Source: an uncultured Selenomonadales bacterium (lineage in GTDB: Bacteria > Bacillota > Negativicutes > Selenomonadales > Selenomonadaceae). From it: a stretch of DNA of 64,000 nucleotides. The notes beneath the pieces were generated by a model. It saw only the letters and a list, made by a program, of their open reading frames with translations. It was not told the DNA's origin and did no database searches. Both the position numbers and the translations under genes were made by a program. The stretch lies in NCBI GenBank assembly GCA_900315155.1, contig OMYB01000005.1, positions 97,459-161,458 on the forward strand, read 5' to 3'. Below are positions 7,510 through 16,973 of the stretch, piece by piece. The number at the start of each line of letters is the position of its first letter. Position 1 is the stretch's first letter.

Positions 7510-7547
7510 TGGAGGCTCCGCCCCGTTGAGGCGGAGCCTTTTTTTTG
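7510..7547 (+). terminator. intrinsic terminator of hsp20
   Basis: GGCTCCGCC / GGCGGAGCC stem with a TTTTTTTT tail. Confidence 0.92.
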
Positions 7548-7598
7548 CTATACTGTTGGCAGAAAAAGATGGACAGAGAACCAGAAGGGGAGTTTTTT

Positions 7599-8258
7599 AT
7601 GGTAAAAGCCAGCACACTTGCCGAGGTCGATGCACTCATCGGCCGTTATCCGGCACTGAAAGTATGTGAGGCCGACCTGCGCGCGGCCGTCGAGATGATC
7701 TGCGAAAGCTATGCGGGCGGGCACAAGCTCATCGCCTGCGGAAACGGCGGCAGTGCCTCCGATGCCGAGCACATCGTCGGGGAGCTCATGAAGGGCTTTT
7801 TGCTCCCGCGCAAGCTCGGCAGGGATATGGCCCGTAAGATGGAGGAGGTCTGCCCCGAGGAAAAGGAGTATTTCCTCGAGAACCTGCAGGGCGCGCTGCC
7901 GGCACTTTCGCTCGTGAACCAGGTTGCGCTCAACACGGCGTTTGCGAACGACCAGGCACCGGACCTTTCCTTTGCCCAGCAGATCCTCGGCATGGGTCAG
8001 GAGGGCGACGTCCTCCTCGCCATCTCGACGTCTGGGAACAGCACGAATGTCATCTATGCGCTGCAGATGGCGAAGGTCAAGGGCGTGCGCACGATTGCGC
8101 TGACGGGGAGGAGCGGCGGCAAGATCGCTTCCCGCCATCTCGCGGACGTGACGATCCGCGTGCCGGACGATGAGACGTTCCGCATCCAGGAGTTCCATCT
8201 GCCCGTCTACCACATGCTCTGCATCGCCGCAGAGAACGAGTTCTTCGGCGAAGACTGA
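7599..8258 (+). CDS. SIS-domain phosphosugar isomerase (GmhA-like)
   Basis: 219-aa cytosolic protein with a single SIS (sugar isomerase) fold. The segments CGNGGSASDAEHIVGELMKGF (given here as CGNGGSASDAEH followed by VGELMKGF) and AISTSGNSTNVIYAL match the phosphate-binding and active-site loops of sedoheptulose-7-phosphate isomerase GmhA, and FRIQEFHLPVYHMLC matches its C-terminal catalytic region. GmhA makes the first precursor of ADP-heptose for the lipopolysaccharide core, which would fit an organism with an outer membrane. The protein is about 25 aa longer than typical GmhA, with an insertion around residues 70-100. DiaA-like or other sugar isomerases are alternatives. The ATG at 7599 follows GAAGGGGA. 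A phosphohexomutase gene follows. Confidence 0.8.
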   Translation: MVKASTLAEVDALIGRYPALKVCEADLRAAVEMICESYAGGHKLIACGNGGSASDAEHIVGELMKGFLLPRKLGRDMARKMEEVCPEEKEYFLENLQGALPALSLVNQVALNTAFANDQAPDLSFAQQILGMGQEGDVLLAISTSGNSTNVIYALQMAKVKGVRTIALTGRSGGKIASRHLADVTIRVPDDETFRIQEFHLPVYHMLCIAAENEFFGED

Positions 8259-8282
8259 GGAAAAAAAGAACCGATAGGCAGG

Positions 8283-8362
8283 ATTTCCCCCTTGGTGTAT
8301 GGAATTAAGTTAGCTGGAGGAAATGAAAGTTAACACCAATTCCAATATGCTGAGGGGGATTT
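8283..8362 (+). promoter_or_regulatory. inverted repeat that can hide the phosphohexomutase ribosome binding site
   Basis: An upstream arm (8283-8306, containing CCCCCT and GGAATT) can pair with a downstream arm (8338-8362, containing AATTCC and AGGGGG). The AGGGGG of the downstream arm is the SD of the next gene (start 8367). If transcription begins before 8283, folding would sequester the SD. No promoter is obvious in the gap, so read-through from the isomerase gene is likely. Confidence 0.45.
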
Positions 8363-8366
8363 CTCT

Positions 8367-9872
8367 ATGATCGCAGAAAAAGATTTGATGAAACTGGCTA
8401 ATGGCAGCGATGTGCGCGGTGTCGCCGTGGAGGGCGTCGCGGACGAACCGGTGAACCTGACGCCGGAGGCTGCAAACCGCATCACGAGCGCATTCGTGCA
8501 TTTCCTGACGGATAAGACGGGGAAGAAAGACCATGGACTGCGCGTCGCCGTCGGCCATGATTGCCGCATCTCGAGCCCGGCGCTAAAGGATGCCGCACTC
8601 GAGGCTCTCACAGCGGCGGGCGTTGTGACCGTGGACTGCGGCCTCGCCTCTACGCCGGCCATGTTCATGACGACGGTGTTCAAGGAGACGGAGATGGACG
8701 GTGCGATCATGATTACGGCCAGCCATCTCCCCTATAACCGCAATGGCCTGAAATTCTTTACAACGGATGGCGGCATTGAGAGTGCCGACGTCAAAAAACT
8801 GCTCGAGGATGCAGGCCGCATCCCGGAGATGCAGGGCGACCGCCGGAAAGTCCAGTCCTATAACCTCATGGAGCGTTATGGCCACTATCTGCGCAAGAAG
8901 ATCCGCAAGGCGCTCTGCGTCGAGGATGATCCGCTGAAGGGCCTCCACATCGTCGTCGATGCAGGCAATGGCAACGGCGGTTTCTTCGTCACGCAGGTAC
9001 TCGGACGCCTCGGCGCGGATACGTCGGGCAGCGTCTATCTGGACCCGGATGGTCATTTCCCGAACCACATCCCGAACCCGGAAAACAAGCAGGCTATGGC
9101 ATCCATCCGCGAGGCTGTGCTCAAGAGCCATGCCGACCTCGGCCTCATCTTTGATACGGATGTCGATCGTATGGGCGCCGTGCTCGCGAACGGCAAGGAA
9201 ATCTGCCGCAACGAGCTCATCGCGCTCATGGCTGCTATCCTCGCACCGCAATATCCGGGCAGTACGATCGTGACGGACTCCGTGACGTCGGATGAGCTCA
9301 CGGATTTCCTCGAAAACGAGCTCGGATTGAAGCACCATCGCTACATGCGCGGCTATCGCAACGTCATCGATGAGTGCCAGCGCCTCAATGAGGCGGGCAC
9401 GGTTTCGCCACTCGCCATTGAGACGTCTGGCCATGGTGCCATCGCAGACAACTACTACCTCGATGACGGCGCTTACCTCGCCGTGTTGCTCATCATCGCA
9501 GCGGCGCAGGCACGCAGGAAGGGCAAGAAACTCAGCAGCCTGATCAAAGACCTCGGCGCGCCGCTCGAGACGCGCGAGGTCCGCATGAGCATCCGCGGCG
9601 TCGAGGACGCACATGCCTACGCAGAGCAGGTCATCCAGACGGTGGAGAAACGCGCCCGCGAACAGGGGATCAAGCTCGCCGAGCCGAACTACGAAGGCAT
9701 CCGCTTCGTGTTCCCGCATGGCTGGGCCCTGCTGCGCGCTTCGCTGCACGATGCAGAGATGCCGCTGAACATCGAGAGCCGCAAGAAGGGCGGCGTTGCC
9801 GAGATCGCGGCCACCATCAAGGGTCTCCTCGGCGGCTTTGATGCCCTCGGCACGACGGCGTTAGATAAATAA
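8367..9872 (+). CDS. phosphomannomutase / phosphoglucomutase family
   Basis: 501-aa alpha-D-phosphohexomutase that moves phosphate between C1 and C6 of glucose or mannose phosphate, supplying nucleotide sugars. The active-site phosphoserine loop is ITASHLPYNRNGLKFF (near residue 120), the Mg2+ loop is DTDVDRMG (near 260) and the sugar-binding loop is ETSGHGA (near 355). The C-terminal phosphate-binding domain is present, with NIESRKKGG in place of the usual RxSGTEP-type sequence. The residues that would separate glucose from mannose specificity are not decisive. The start is fixed by GAGGGGG 8 nt upstream. It probably shares a transcript with the isomerase; a terminator follows. Confidence 0.88.
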   Translation: MIAEKDLMKLANGSDVRGVAVEGVADEPVNLTPEAANRITSAFVHFLTDKTGKKDHGLRVAVGHDCRISSPALKDAALEALTAAGVVTVDCGLASTPAMFMTTVFKETEMDGAIMITASHLPYNRNGLKFFTTDGGIESADVKKLLEDAGRIPEMQGDRRKVQSYNLMERYGHYLRKKIRKALCVEDDPLKGLHIVVDAGNGNGGFFVTQVLGRLGADTSGSVYLDPDGHFPNHIPNPENKQAMASIREAVLKSHADLGLIFDTDVDRMGAVLANGKEICRNELIALMAAILAPQYPGSTIVTDSVTSDELTDFLENELGLKHHRYMRGYRNVIDECQRLNEAGTVSPLAIETSGHGAIADNYYLDDGAYLAVLLIIAAAQARRKGKKLSSLIKDLGAPLETREVRMSIRGVEDAHAYAEQVIQTVEKRAREQGIKLAEPNYEGIRFVFPHGWALLRASLHDAEMPLNIESRKKGGVAEIAATIKGLLGGFDALGTTALDK

Positions 9873-9887
9873 AAAGAAAATCCTTCG

Positions 9888-9916
9888 GCCCCGGCAGCTT
9901 TCTGCCGGGGCTTTTA
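9888..9916 (+). terminator. intrinsic terminator after the phosphohexomutase
   Basis: Perfect 10-bp stem GCCCCGGCAG / CTGCCGGGGC with a 4-nt loop and TTTT. Confidence 0.88.
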
Positions 9917-9928
9917 GTACCTGCTTTC

Positions 9929-9957
9929 AAGACAACGATTCCCGTTCATGTTATAAT
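9929..9957 (+). promoter_or_regulatory. promoter of the DUF2232-gdpP-rplI-lonC-dnaB block
   Basis: AAGACA (9929-9934), 17 bp, TATAAT (9952-9957). It is the only clear promoter before the gene block that follows. Confidence 0.7.
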
Positions 9958-10021
9958 TGGGAATAGCCTTGAAGTTGGGAGGATATCCCCGGGGCGATCA
10001 TTTCTTGGAAAGGAAGAGGAC

Positions 10022-10978
10022 ATGGATCAGCATCGTATCACCCCCTTGACGGAGAGCGGCCTGCTGGCGGCACTCCTGGTCGTGCTCGCGATGACGGCCG
10101 TCTATATGCCGGTCGTCGGCATGATTGCGACCATGCTGTGGCCGCTGCCGGTCATTGTGCTCGTCGTGCGCCACGGCCTGCGCCAGGGCGTATTGGGCGT
10201 GATTGTCGCAGGCGTCATCATGGCCCTGCTCATCGAGCCGGTTACGGCAGTCAACATGGTGCTTTCGTTCGGCCCGACGGGACTGGCCATCGGCTATGGC
10301 TTCCACCGGCAGTGGCGCGGCGAGGCCGTGTTCGGCGCGGGCCTCGGAGCCTCGATCGCAGGCAAGCTCCTCGTCATGGGACTGTTGTTCGTCCTTTCGG
10401 GCGTCAATCCGTTCACGGGTCATATGGACGTGGTCCAGCAGACCTTTGAGGAGACGTTCGCCATGTACGAAGAAATCGGCGTTTCCGAGGAGGATATCGC
10501 ACAGGCGCGCTCGCAGATGGAGATGGGCATGCAGGCGGTCTCGATGCTCCTGCCGCTCATCATCGTGATTATGGGGCTTTTGGATACGGTGGTCTCGTAC
10601 CTCGTCGGCCAGCGTGTGCTGCGCCGCCTGGGCCTGCCGGTATCGGAAATGCCGCCGTTTTCCGAGTGGAAACTTCCGCGCGGCATCGTGCTGCTCACGG
10701 GCTTTGCCCTGGTTGGCCTTTACTGGGGCCATTCGCGGGATATCCAGCTGCTCTATGAGCTCTCGGTCAATCTGATCGTCTTCACGATGATGGCGGGCGC
10801 CGTGCAGGGGTTCTCCCTGCTGAGTGCACTCATGCAGCATTTTCGCCTGTCGGGATTCGTGCGCGCCCTGATCTACGTGCTCGTGATCCTCAATGGCGTA
10901 TTCGTGCAAATCGTTGCCCTGACAGGGCTTTTTGATATGCTTTTCGACTACCGGCGCCGCTTCCGCAGCCGCGGATAG
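10022..10978 (+). CDS. DUF2232 (YybS-like) membrane protein
   Basis: 318-aa integral membrane protein with about eight hydrophobic segments. It begins ESGLLAALLVVLAMTAVYMPVVG, in the form of the DUF2232/YybS family that precedes gdpP and rplI in many Firmicutes. The family resembles S-component-like transport or cell-envelope proteins; its function is not established. A hydrophilic region near residues 130-170 contains acidic residues. The ATG at 10022 follows GGAAAGGAAGAGG. Position and spacing (38 bp to gdpP) argue for co-transcription. Confidence 0.8.
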   Translation: MDQHRITPLTESGLLAALLVVLAMTAVYMPVVGMIATMLWPLPVIVLVVRHGLRQGVLGVIVAGVIMALLIEPVTAVNMVLSFGPTGLAIGYGFHRQWRGEAVFGAGLGASIAGKLLVMGLLFVLSGVNPFTGHMDVVQQTFEETFAMYEEIGVSEEDIAQARSQMEMGMQAVSMLLPLIIVIMGLLDTVVSYLVGQRVLRRLGLPVSEMPPFSEWKLPRGIVLLTGFALVGLYWGHSRDIQLLYELSVNLIVFTMMAGAVQGFSLLSALMQHFRLSGFVRALIYVLVILNGVFVQIVALTGLFDMLFDYRRRFRSRG

Positions 10979-11016
10979 GCCCTGGGGGACAGAAAAGATA
11001 GAAATGAGGTGAGTAC

Positions 11017-13026
11017 ATGCCGCGCAATATGTCGGCATGGGTGGATCTCACGATCCAGCTGATCGTCATGCTGGTGTTCATCGGCCTTTTGACGGCCTAC
11101 AGCCGCATCCTCGCGGGGACGGCCTTTGTCGTCTGGGTCTGCCTGGCCCTGTTTGCTAAAGAGAGGTGCCACGTCCGCACGAAACGGTTCGAGCGTTACT
11201 GCCGGAGCGTCGTGCAGAACATCAGCGAGATGGCGACTTACGCCATAGAGAGCCTGCCGCAGTCCATTCTCATCGTGAGCCAGGACGGCCGCCTGCAGTG
11301 GTTTAACGCCCGCCTGACGAAGGCGCTCGGCTTTAAGCCGGAGCAGGGCATCGATGTGAAGGAATTCTGGCCGGGACTGATCATCGAGCCGATCTGGGGG
11401 ACGGAGGGCGAGTACGTCTTCGCGCATGAGGACCATTACTACAAGGTCCGCCATATCCCCGTACCGGTCATGAAGGGGCAGCAGCCTCTCATGTGCCTCT
11501 ATGTGCAGGATATGACGGACTACGAGCGCATGAAAGGCGATTTTATGCAGAGCCGTACGGTCCTTGCCTATATCCAGATCGATAACTACGATGAGATCAT
11601 GCAGGGACAGACCGATGCCGAGCAGGCCTCGATGCTGCTGGCGGTGAACCAGCATCTCGGCACCTGGATGAAGAATCTGGGCGGCTTTATGCGGCATGTC
11701 TCGGATGACCTCTTTGTCGCCGTGCTCGACCGCCATGCACTCGATACCGCGATACAGGAGAAGTTCGATATCCTCGATAAGGTCCGCCAGATCCAGAATA
11801 CGAACCGCCTGCCTGTCACGCTCTCGATCGGTGTCTCCGTGGCGGAGAGCCAGACGCTTACCGAGCTTGGGAAGCAGGCACAGGCCTGCCTCGACCTCGC
11901 CCTGGGCCGCGGCGGCGATCAGGTTGCCGTCAACATCGGCGGCAAGACGCAGTTCTTCGGCGGCCGTGCGAAGGCAGTGGAGAAGCATACGCGCGTCAAG
12001 GCACGCGTTGTCGCCCACGCGCTGCGCGAGACGATGGAGGACGCCGACGCCATCTATGTGATGGGCCACCATAACGAGGACTTCGACTGCTTCGGCGCGG
12101 CTATCGGCATCGCGAAGATGGCCCGCCAGATCCAGAAGCCGGTCCATATCGTCCTTTCGGATATGAACGAAGGCATCAGCAAGTTCGCCGAGCTCATGAA
12201 GGGCAAGGAGGCGTATCAGGACCTCTTTATCCATGAGGAAGACCTCGTGAATATGACGGCCCTGCATCCGGTGCTTTTTGTTGTGGATACGCACATCCCG
12301 CATCTCGTCGCGGCCCCGTCTCTGCTGGACCGCATTCCGCGGGTTATCGTCATCGACCATCACCGCCGCAGCGAGACGTTCATCAAGAATCCGCTGCTCG
12401 TCTACATCGAGCCGGCATCGAGCTCCACGAGCGAGCTCGTGACCGAAATCCTCATGTACTTCAGTGAGGACCTGCAGCTGTCGCGCATGGACGCGACGGC
12501 GCTCTACTCGGGCATCGTTGTCGATACGAAAAACTTCGCCGTGCAGACGGGTGTGCGTACGTTCGATGCGGCGGCCTACCTGCGGCGCAGCGGCGCGGAT
12601 CCCGTGCTCGTGCGCCATCTGTTCCGCACGGACTACGAGACGACGGTCCTGCTTTCGCGGGCACAGGCGGCCTCGCAGTACTATCCGGGCGGTCTCATCG
12701 TGACATCCATCCGCGAGACACGGCCGAATATCTCGGTCATCGCGGCGCAGACAGCGGACTCGCTGCTGCGCATCGAGGGCGTCCACATGAGCATCGTCGT
12801 GTTCCAGCTCGATGAGCATACGGTCGGCATCAGCGCCCGCTCAACGGGCGAGAGCAACGTCCAGGTCATCATGGAGGCGTTCGGTGGCGGCGGCCACCAA
12901 AACGTGGCCGGCGCGCAGATCAAGGACGGCGACCTGGATGGGATATTGAAAAAAGCCGTAGAAATCAGTCAGAATTACATAGAGGAGAATGATAAAAATG
13001 AAAGTGATCCTGCAGCAGGACGTTAA
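11017..13026 (+). CDS. gdpP: cyclic-di-AMP phosphodiesterase GdpP (DHH family)
   Basis: 669-aa membrane enzyme that hydrolyses c-di-AMP to pApA and so controls potassium and cell-wall homeostasis. The order is: two N-terminal transmembrane helices (residues about 10-45), a PAS-like domain (about 60-160), a degenerate GGDEF domain (about 175-305) lacking the GGDEF signature, then the DHH phosphodiesterase (MGHHNEDFDCFG near 348, VDTHIPH near 428, VIDHHRR near 447) and DHHA1 with GGGGHQNVAGAQ near the end. All metal-binding motifs look intact. The next gene, rplI, starts inside its 3' end, implying translational coupling. The trk potassium genes at 22.8-27.1 kb are plausible c-di-AMP targets, by family knowledge only. 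Confidence 0.94.
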   Translation: MPRNMSAWVDLTIQLIVMLVFIGLLTAYSRILAGTAFVVWVCLALFAKERCHVRTKRFERYCRSVVQNISEMATYAIESLPQSILIVSQDGRLQWFNARLTKALGFKPEQGIDVKEFWPGLIIEPIWGTEGEYVFAHEDHYYKVRHIPVPVMKGQQPLMCLYVQDMTDYERMKGDFMQSRTVLAYIQIDNYDEIMQGQTDAEQASMLLAVNQHLGTWMKNLGGFMRHVSDDLFVAVLDRHALDTAIQEKFDILDKVRQIQNTNRLPVTLSIGVSVAESQTLTELGKQAQACLDLALGRGGDQVAVNIGGKTQFFGGRAKAVEKHTRVKARVVAHALRETMEDADAIYVMGHHNEDFDCFGAAIGIAKMARQIQKPVHIVLSDMNEGISKFAELMKGKEAYQDLFIHEEDLVNMTALHPVLFVVDTHIPHLVAAPSLLDRIPRVIVIDHHRRSETFIKNPLLVYIEPASSSTSELVTEILMYFSEDLQLSRMDATALYSGIVVDTKNFAVQTGVRTFDAAAYLRRSGADPVLVRHLFRTDYETTVLLSRAQAASQYYPGGLIVTSIRETRPNISVIAAQTADSLLRIEGVHMSIVVFQLDEHTVGISARSTGESNVQVIMEAFGGGGHQNVAGAQIKDGDLDGILKKAVEISQNYIEENDKNESDPAAGR

Positions 13027-13441
13027 GAAACTGGGCAAGAAGGGCGATATCGTCGAGGTATCCGAGGGCTACGGCCGCAACTTCCTTCTGCCGCGCAAGG
13101 CAGCTGTCCCCGCGACGGCCGCGAATATGAACAAGGCGACGACGCAGGCCGGCTCCAAGGCGCGCAAGGCCGCTATGGAGACGGATGAGGCACGCCTCAT
13201 GGCGAAACAGCTCGAGAAGGTTGAGGTCACGATCCCAGTCAAGATCGGCGCGAACGGCAAGCTTTTCGGCAGCGTTACGGGCAAGGATGTGTCCGAGGCG
13301 CTGAAGAAGCAGAACATCGACATCGACAAGCGCAAGATCACGATTCAGGGCGAGGTCACGGGTGAAGGCACGTATGACGCCGTCATCAAGGTTCATCCGT
13401 CCATTACGAGCACCATCAAGGTCAACATCAAAGCCAACTGA
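12998..13441 (+). CDS. rplI: 50S ribosomal protein L9
   Basis: 147 aa, the normal length. The N-terminal 23S rRNA-binding domain contains MKVILQQDVKKLGKKGD and EGYGRNFLLPRKAA, followed by the long alpha-helix and the C-terminal domain with FGSVTGKDVSEAL. The true start is the ATG at 12998, since GAGGAG at about 12982 is properly spaced for it; an earlier in-frame ATG at 12989 is too close. It overlaps gdpP by 29 nt. The neighbourhood gdpP-rplI-lonC-dnaB is typical of Firmicutes. Confidence 0.97.
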   Translation: MKVILQQDVKKLGKKGDIVEVSEGYGRNFLLPRKAAVPATAANMNKATTQAGSKARKAAMETDEARLMAKQLEKVEVTIPVKIGANGKLFGSVTGKDVSEALKKQNIDIDKRKITIQGEVTGEGTYDAVIKVHPSITSTIKVNIKAN

Positions 13442-13461
13442 CCCGTCCGGCCTGTGTGAGA

Positions 13462-13496
13462 ATTCCCCCTCTGCCAAAAGCAAAGGGGGATTTTGT
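13462..13496 (+). terminator. weak terminator-like hairpin after rplI
   Basis: TCCCCCT / AGGGGGA stem with a loop of about 13 nt, then TTTTG. It may partly insulate lonC from rplI. Confidence 0.5.
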
Positions 13497-13520
13497 GACG
13501 AATCGTTGAGGTTATGAAGT

Positions 13521-15611
13521 ATGAGTTTTTTCAATCATCTGCTGGATATGTTCAAGGGAAAAGAGAAGAAAGAAGAGGAGATGCCAAAGGAGGAGCGTCC
13601 CATGTCCGCGGATAACGGGGCGGACGAGCCGGATGCCGAGGAGACGCTCATCGGGCAGGCGCTCGATCACGAAATCGAAGCCATCACGTCCGTGCTCATG
13701 GATACGATGGGGACGGAGAAGCTCGTCCTGCAGGCCGGCCGCATGGATGCCTTATCCCTGCTGCGCTCGCCGGACCGCGCAGAGCGCGTGCAGGCTCTCC
13801 AGCGCATCATCCTGGAGAACCCGCGCATCGATACGCCGCCGGAGGAGGCGGATATCCCCGGCATTCTCGACGAGCTCACGAGCCGTCTCGCCGACCAGCA
13901 GGCGCGCAAGCTGTTCCAGGAGCGCATGGAGAAGAAGGTCAACCAGAAACTCGAGGAAGACCACAAGGATTACGTCAATGAAATGCGCCGCGAGGTCTTC
14001 AAGGAGGAGGCTCCGGGGACGGAAAGCCCGCAGGACATCAGCCGCCGGGAGAAGCTCGAGAAACTCGAGAAGGTCCATCTCACGCAGTCCGTCATGGAAC
14101 TCCTGCGCCCGAAATCCCTCGGGGAAATCATCGGCCAGGAGCAGGCCGTGAAATCCTTGCTCGCCAAGCTCAGCTCGCCGTATCCGCAGCATCTGCTCCT
14201 CTACGGCCCGCCGGGCGTCGGCAAGACGACGGCAGCCCGCCTCGTGCTCGAGGCAGCGCGCCAGAAGCCGACGTCGCCGTTTGCTGAGGATGCACCGTTC
14301 GTCGAGACGGACGGCACGACGCTGCGCTGGGACCCGCGCGACACGACAAATCCACTGCTGGGCTCCGTGCACGACCCGATCTATCAGGGCGCGCAGCGCA
14401 ACCTCGCCGACTCCGGCATCCCGGAGCCGAAGCCGGGCCTCGTCACGGATGCCCATGGCGGCATTCTCTTCATCGATGAGATCGGCGAAATGGACGAGAT
14501 GCTGCAAAACAAGCTGCTGAAGGTCCTGGAGGATAAGCGGGCGTTTTTCGAGTCCTCGTACTACGACCCGACGAACCCGAAGGTCCCGCCGTATATCAAG
14601 CATCTCTTCGAGCACGGTGCACCGGCGGATTTCGTGCTCATCGGCGCGACGACGCGCGATGCCGGGCATATCAACCCCGCCCTGCGTTCGCGCTGTGCGG
14701 AGATTTACTTCGAACCGCTGACGCCGGTGCAGATCCAGTCGATCGTGCGTCAGGCTGCGGGCAAGCTCCATGTCGAGCTGGAGGACGGCGTGGCGGAGAT
14801 CATCTCCGAGTACACGGTCGAGGGGCGCAAGGCCGTCGGCATCCTCGCCGATGCCTACAGCCTCGCGCTCGACCGCGCCATGGGGGAGGGACCGCTGCCC
14901 GAAACGATCGACGCCGAGCATCTGCCCGAGAACGTCACGGTCACGAAGGACGACGTCTATCAGGTATCCCGTGTGTCGCGCCTCTACCAGTTCGTGACGA
15001 AGAAGGCATCCCACACGGCCGTCCAGGGCCATATTTTCGGTCTCGGCGTGGCGGGATTCCTCGGCTCGGTCATCGAGATCGAGGCCGTGGCCTTCCCGGC
15101 AGAGGGCAAAGGCAAGGGCATGGTACGCTTCAACGAGACGGCCGGCTCTATGGCGAAGGACTCGGTATTCAACGCGGCATCGGTGCTGCGCCGCCTCACC
15201 GGCCGGGATATCCACGACTATGACCTCCACATCAACGTCATCGGCGGCGGCAACATCGACGGCCCCAGTGCGGGCACGGCGATCCTTGCGTGCATCGTGA
15301 GTGCCGTGACGGGCAGGCGCATCTGGCAGGATGTGGCCGTGACGGGCGAGATTTCGCTCGCGGGACGCGTGCGCCCCGTCGGCGGTGTCATCGAGAAGGC
15401 ATACGGGGCGAGCCAGGCCGGCATCCGCACGATGGTCATCCCGAAGGAAAACGACAAGGACCTGCCGCCGGCGCATCTCGGTCTCGATATCCATCCGGTC
15501 GAGACGGCAGAGGAGGCATTCCAGTACATCTTTGCGGATGATAAAGGCACGCCGGTAGAGCCGGCGAAGGAACCGGAAGCATCGAAAGAAGGAAAGGAGA
15601 AGGATCACTGA
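13521..15611 (+). CDS. lonC: ATP-dependent protease of the Lon family (LonC/LonB-like)
   Basis: 696-aa AAA+ serine protease. There is no full-length Lon substrate-binding N-domain; instead an acidic, charged N-terminal region (residues 1-190) leads into the ATPase domain (Walker A GPPGVGKTTAARL, Walker B GGILFIDEIGEMD, sensor LRSRCAEIYF). The C-terminal protease domain has the Ser-Lys dyad: Ser in GGGNIDGPSAGTAIL and Lys in IEKAYGASQAG. This architecture matches the clostridial LonB/LonC subfamily, whose members often sit before dnaB as here. It would degrade damaged or regulatory proteins. Its stop codon overlaps the dnaB start (TGATG). Confidence 0.9.
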   Translation: MSFFNHLLDMFKGKEKKEEEMPKEERPMSADNGADEPDAEETLIGQALDHEIEAITSVLMDTMGTEKLVLQAGRMDALSLLRSPDRAERVQALQRIILENPRIDTPPEEADIPGILDELTSRLADQQARKLFQERMEKKVNQKLEEDHKDYVNEMRREVFKEEAPGTESPQDISRREKLEKLEKVHLTQSVMELLRPKSLGEIIGQEQAVKSLLAKLSSPYPQHLLLYGPPGVGKTTAARLVLEAARQKPTSPFAEDAPFVETDGTTLRWDPRDTTNPLLGSVHDPIYQGAQRNLADSGIPEPKPGLVTDAHGGILFIDEIGEMDEMLQNKLLKVLEDKRAFFESSYYDPTNPKVPPYIKHLFEHGAPADFVLIGATTRDAGHINPALRSRCAEIYFEPLTPVQIQSIVRQAAGKLHVELEDGVAEIISEYTVEGRKAVGILADAYSLALDRAMGEGPLPETIDAEHLPENVTVTKDDVYQVSRVSRLYQFVTKKASHTAVQGHIFGLGVAGFLGSVIEIEAVAFPAEGKGKGMVRFNETAGSMAKDSVFNAASVLRRLTGRDIHDYDLHINVIGGGNIDGPSAGTAILACIVSAVTGRRIWQDVAVTGEISLAGRVRPVGGVIEKAYGASQAGIRTMVIPKENDKDLPPAHLGLDIHPVETAEEAFQYIFADDKGTPVEPAKEPEASKEGKEKDH

Positions 15612-16939
15612 TGGCACTTCCAGACCGTGTACCACCGCAGAATATCGAGGCCGAGCGATCGGTGCTCGGCGCCATGCTCATCAAGAAAGAAGCCATCACC
15701 GAGGCACAGGAAATCCTTCAGCCGGAGGATTTCTATCGGGAGACGCACAAGATCGTCTTCGAGGCGATGATGACGCTCGCGGAGAACAATGAAGCCGTCG
15801 ATATCGTCACGCTGACCGAGGAACTCCGCAAGCGCGACCAGTTCGAAAAAGTCGGCGGCATGCCTTTTGTGACCGACCTCGCGAATGCCGTGCCGACAGC
15901 GGCCAACGTGAAGTTCCATGCGCAGATCGTGCGCGAGAAAGCCGAGCTGCGCCGCCTCATCGATGCGGCGACGGAAATCGCAGGCGCGGCATACGAGGGA
16001 ACGGACGATATCGCGGACATCATGGATAACGCGGAGAAGAAGATCCTCGCTATCTCCGGCAGCCGTGAAACGACGGGGTTCGAGCCCGTCAAGCGGATCC
16101 TCATGCGCACGTTTGAGCAGATCAACAAGGTCTATGATTCCCCAGGCGCGCTCACGGGCCTGCCGACGGGTTTCAAGGACCTCGACAAGATGACCTCCGG
16201 CCTGCAGCCATCCGATCTCATCCTCGTCGCCGCGCGCCCATCCATGGGTAAGACGGCGTTCACGCTGAACATCGCCACCTATGTAGGCCTGCAGGGCCAT
16301 ACGGTCGCCTTCTTCTCCCTCGAAATGTCGAAGGAGCAGCTCATGCAGCGCATGCTCTGCTCCGAGGGCGGCATCGACTCGCAGCGCCTGCATACGGGCC
16401 AGATCACGGATGACGAATGGAGCAGGCTCGTAGAGACCGCCGATAAGCTGAACCGCGCGCCCATCTACATCGACGATACGGCGGGCATCACGGTCATGGA
16501 GCTCCGCTCCAAGGCGCGCCGCCTGAAAGCGGAACATGGCCTCGACCTCATCGTCATCGACTACCTCCAGCTCATGCAGGGGCGTTCGAGCAAAGGAAAC
16601 GACAGCCGCCAGCAGGAGATTTCTGAGATTTCGCGCTCGCTGAAGGCACTCGCCCGCGAGCTCAATGTCCCGCTCGTCGCGCTATCCCAGCTCTCCCGCT
16701 CCGTCGAGTCCCGCCAGGAGAAAAGACCGATGCTGTCCGACCTCCGCGAGTCCGGCTCCCTCGAGCAGGACGCCGATATCGTCATGTTCCTCTACCGCGA
16801 GGACTACTACCAAAAGGAGACGGAGAACCAGAATATCACGGAGATCAGCATCTCGAAGCACCGCAATGGCCCGATTGGCAGCGTCAATCTTTACTTCCGC
16901 AAGGAGTTCACGCGCTTCTGTGACCTCGCACAGGAGTAA
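15611..16939 (+). CDS. dnaB: replicative DNA helicase DnaB
   Basis: 442-aa hexameric 5'-3' helicase of the replication fork. The N-terminal domain (residues 1-150, starting PPQNIEAERSVLGAML) provides primase contact. The RecA-like domain carries Walker A ARPSMGKTAF, Walker B LDLIVIDYLQLM, a Q-rich H3-like loop and the arginine finger region ISKHRNGPIG. Length and motifs are standard. There is no intein. The gene starts within the lonC stop codon, so translation is coupled. Confidence 0.97.
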   Translation: MALPDRVPPQNIEAERSVLGAMLIKKEAITEAQEILQPEDFYRETHKIVFEAMMTLAENNEAVDIVTLTEELRKRDQFEKVGGMPFVTDLANAVPTAANVKFHAQIVREKAELRRLIDAATEIAGAAYEGTDDIADIMDNAEKKILAISGSRETTGFEPVKRILMRTFEQINKVYDSPGALTGLPTGFKDLDKMTSGLQPSDLILVAARPSMGKTAFTLNIATYVGLQGHTVAFFSLEMSKEQLMQRMLCSEGGIDSQRLHTGQITDDEWSRLVETADKLNRAPIYIDDTAGITVMELRSKARRLKAEHGLDLIVIDYLQLMQGRSSKGNDSRQQEISEISRSLKALARELNVPLVALSQLSRSVESRQEKRPMLSDLRESGSLEQDADIVMFLYREDYYQKETENQNITEISISKHRNGPIGSVNLYFRKEFTRFCDLAQE

Positions 16940-16973
16940 ACCAAAAAGAAAAACGAAAAAACTAGAAAAAGCC

